A stretch of 64,000 bases of DNA, from contig NZ_VFOS01000001.1 of NCBI RefSeq assembly GCF_006716265.1, forward strand, positions 1,426,001-1,490,000. Reading direction: 5' to 3'. The DNA is from Rarobacter faecitabidus (GTDB lineage Bacteria > Actinomycetota > Actinomycetes > Actinomycetales > Cellulomonadaceae). Every line of letters starts with the position of its first letter. The first letter of the stretch is position 1. Positions 63,660 to 64,000 of the stretch are shown here, one piece after another. A program made the translations under genes and the position numbers. Below the pieces are notes generated by a model, which was not told where the DNA came from, searched no databases, and saw nothing but the letters and a program-made list of their open reading frames with translations.

Positions 63660-64000
63660 CTAGGCCCGGCCCAGGATCTCGCCGTGCAGCACCGAGAACC
63701 AGCCCCGCGGATCGGCGGCCCAGCGGTGCCAGTCGTGGGCCAGCGCCTCCAGCGCGACATCATCCGCCAGCCCGGCCTCGCGGGCCTGGACCGCGAAGTT
63801 GGATTCGAGGCACCGCTGTGCCCACAGTCCGCCCCACCAGTCGCGCGATTCGGCAGTGGCGTAGCACCACGTCGATGCGCTGGCGGTCAACTCGTCCACG
63901 GCGAAGCCCGCCTCTTCAAACCAGGCGAGCAGGCGGCGTCCGGCATCGGCCTCGAAGCCATGCGCGGCCGTGACCTCGTGGTAGAGGATGTTCCACTCGG
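63660..64000 (-). CDS. C-terminal part of a SAM-dependent methyltransferase
   Basis: Only the last 113 codons are present; the frame continues beyond the right edge. EWNILYHEVTAAHGFEADAG, LLAWFEEAGF, STWCYATAESRDWWGGLWAQRC and WFSVLHGEILGRA match the C-terminal part of actinobacterial UbiE-like class I methyltransferases. The SAM-binding half is off the window, so the substrate cannot be judged. Confidence 0.75.
   Translation of the reverse strand, partial: EWNILYHEVTAAHGFEADAGRRLLAWFEEAGFAVDELTASASTWCYATAESRDWWGGLWAQRCLESNFAVQAREAGLADDVALEALAHDWHRWAADPRGWFSVLHGEILGRA

Noticed and set aside
1-64000. CRISPR arrays, restriction-modification genes, prophage or insertion sequences.
   Set aside because: I found no regularly spaced repeats with unique spacers, no transposase or integrase motifs and no methyltransferase-nuclease pair; the periodic array at 62.65 kb has no spacer diversity of CRISPR type.

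Overview
The window comes from a high-GC Gram-positive bacterium of the Actinomycetia, most likely near Micrococcales. Four things point there. The tmRNA encodes the tag ADSKRTDFALAA. The conserved gene strings are typical of the group: clpS-DUF2017-murI-MBL-rph-rdgB, prfB-ftsE-ftsX-M23-smpB-ssrA, glgE-mak and MarP with a class E sortase. The DUF3039, DUF3054, DUF3467, DUF4916 and DUF6504 families are typical as well. The SOS box has the Gram-positive form CGAAC-N4-GTTCG. I cannot name a genus from the sequence alone.

Left third (1-31 kb), metabolism, secretion and regulation. A secreted glycosidase-like protein runs off the left edge and has a LacI-type palindrome upstream. It is followed by SanA/YdcF, a DUF4184 membrane protein with an apparent 5' frameshift, a secreted M1 metallopeptidase, acetoin reductase, TauE/SafE and CDF transporters, a thiol peroxidase, tRNA-Leu(UAG), a frameshifted SRPBCC gene, trmB, an ABC-F ATPase and a 1207-residue secreted GH81 beta-1,3-glucanase. 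A LexA-boxed DUF6504-dnaE2 operon comes next. Then come an old-yellow-enzyme gene facing an ArsR regulator, a glutathione peroxidase, a two-component system and a DtxR regulator. The DtxR gene faces a Mn/Zn-type ABC importer.

Middle (31-48 kb). The clpS-to-rdgB operon is followed by pncB, a convergent helicase-DUF3039 pair separated by minisatellite-like repeats, a large LuxR (LAL-type) regulator and an unusual fusion of a degenerate KaiC-like domain with a PEP/pyruvate-binding domain. Between that fusion gene and ssrA lies an accessory patch. It holds a decayed RHS/YD-repeat gene and an AT-richer lipoprotein gene.

Right third (48-64 kb). This holds the division and translation-rescue operon, a 5'-truncated secreted-protein remnant, the sortase-MarP operon, the glgE-mak pathway genes coupled to an AspT-type transporter, and a VapBC toxin-antitoxin pair with a duplicated palindromic operator. 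Next is a DUF4143 ATPase gene preceded by five repeat units at an exact 23-bp period. The window ends with an FAH-family hydrolase and a truncated methyltransferase.

The secreted M1 peptidase, the GH81 glucanase and the 52.8-kb remnant carry lysine-rich Ig-like C-terminal modules. This suggests a shared means of retention at the surface in an organism that degrades external polymers. No complete new defence system is visible. The least-explained structures are the 23-bp array before the DUF4143 gene, the KaiC-PEP/pyruvate-binding fusion, several perfect palindromes in intergenic regions and short duplications around stop codons.
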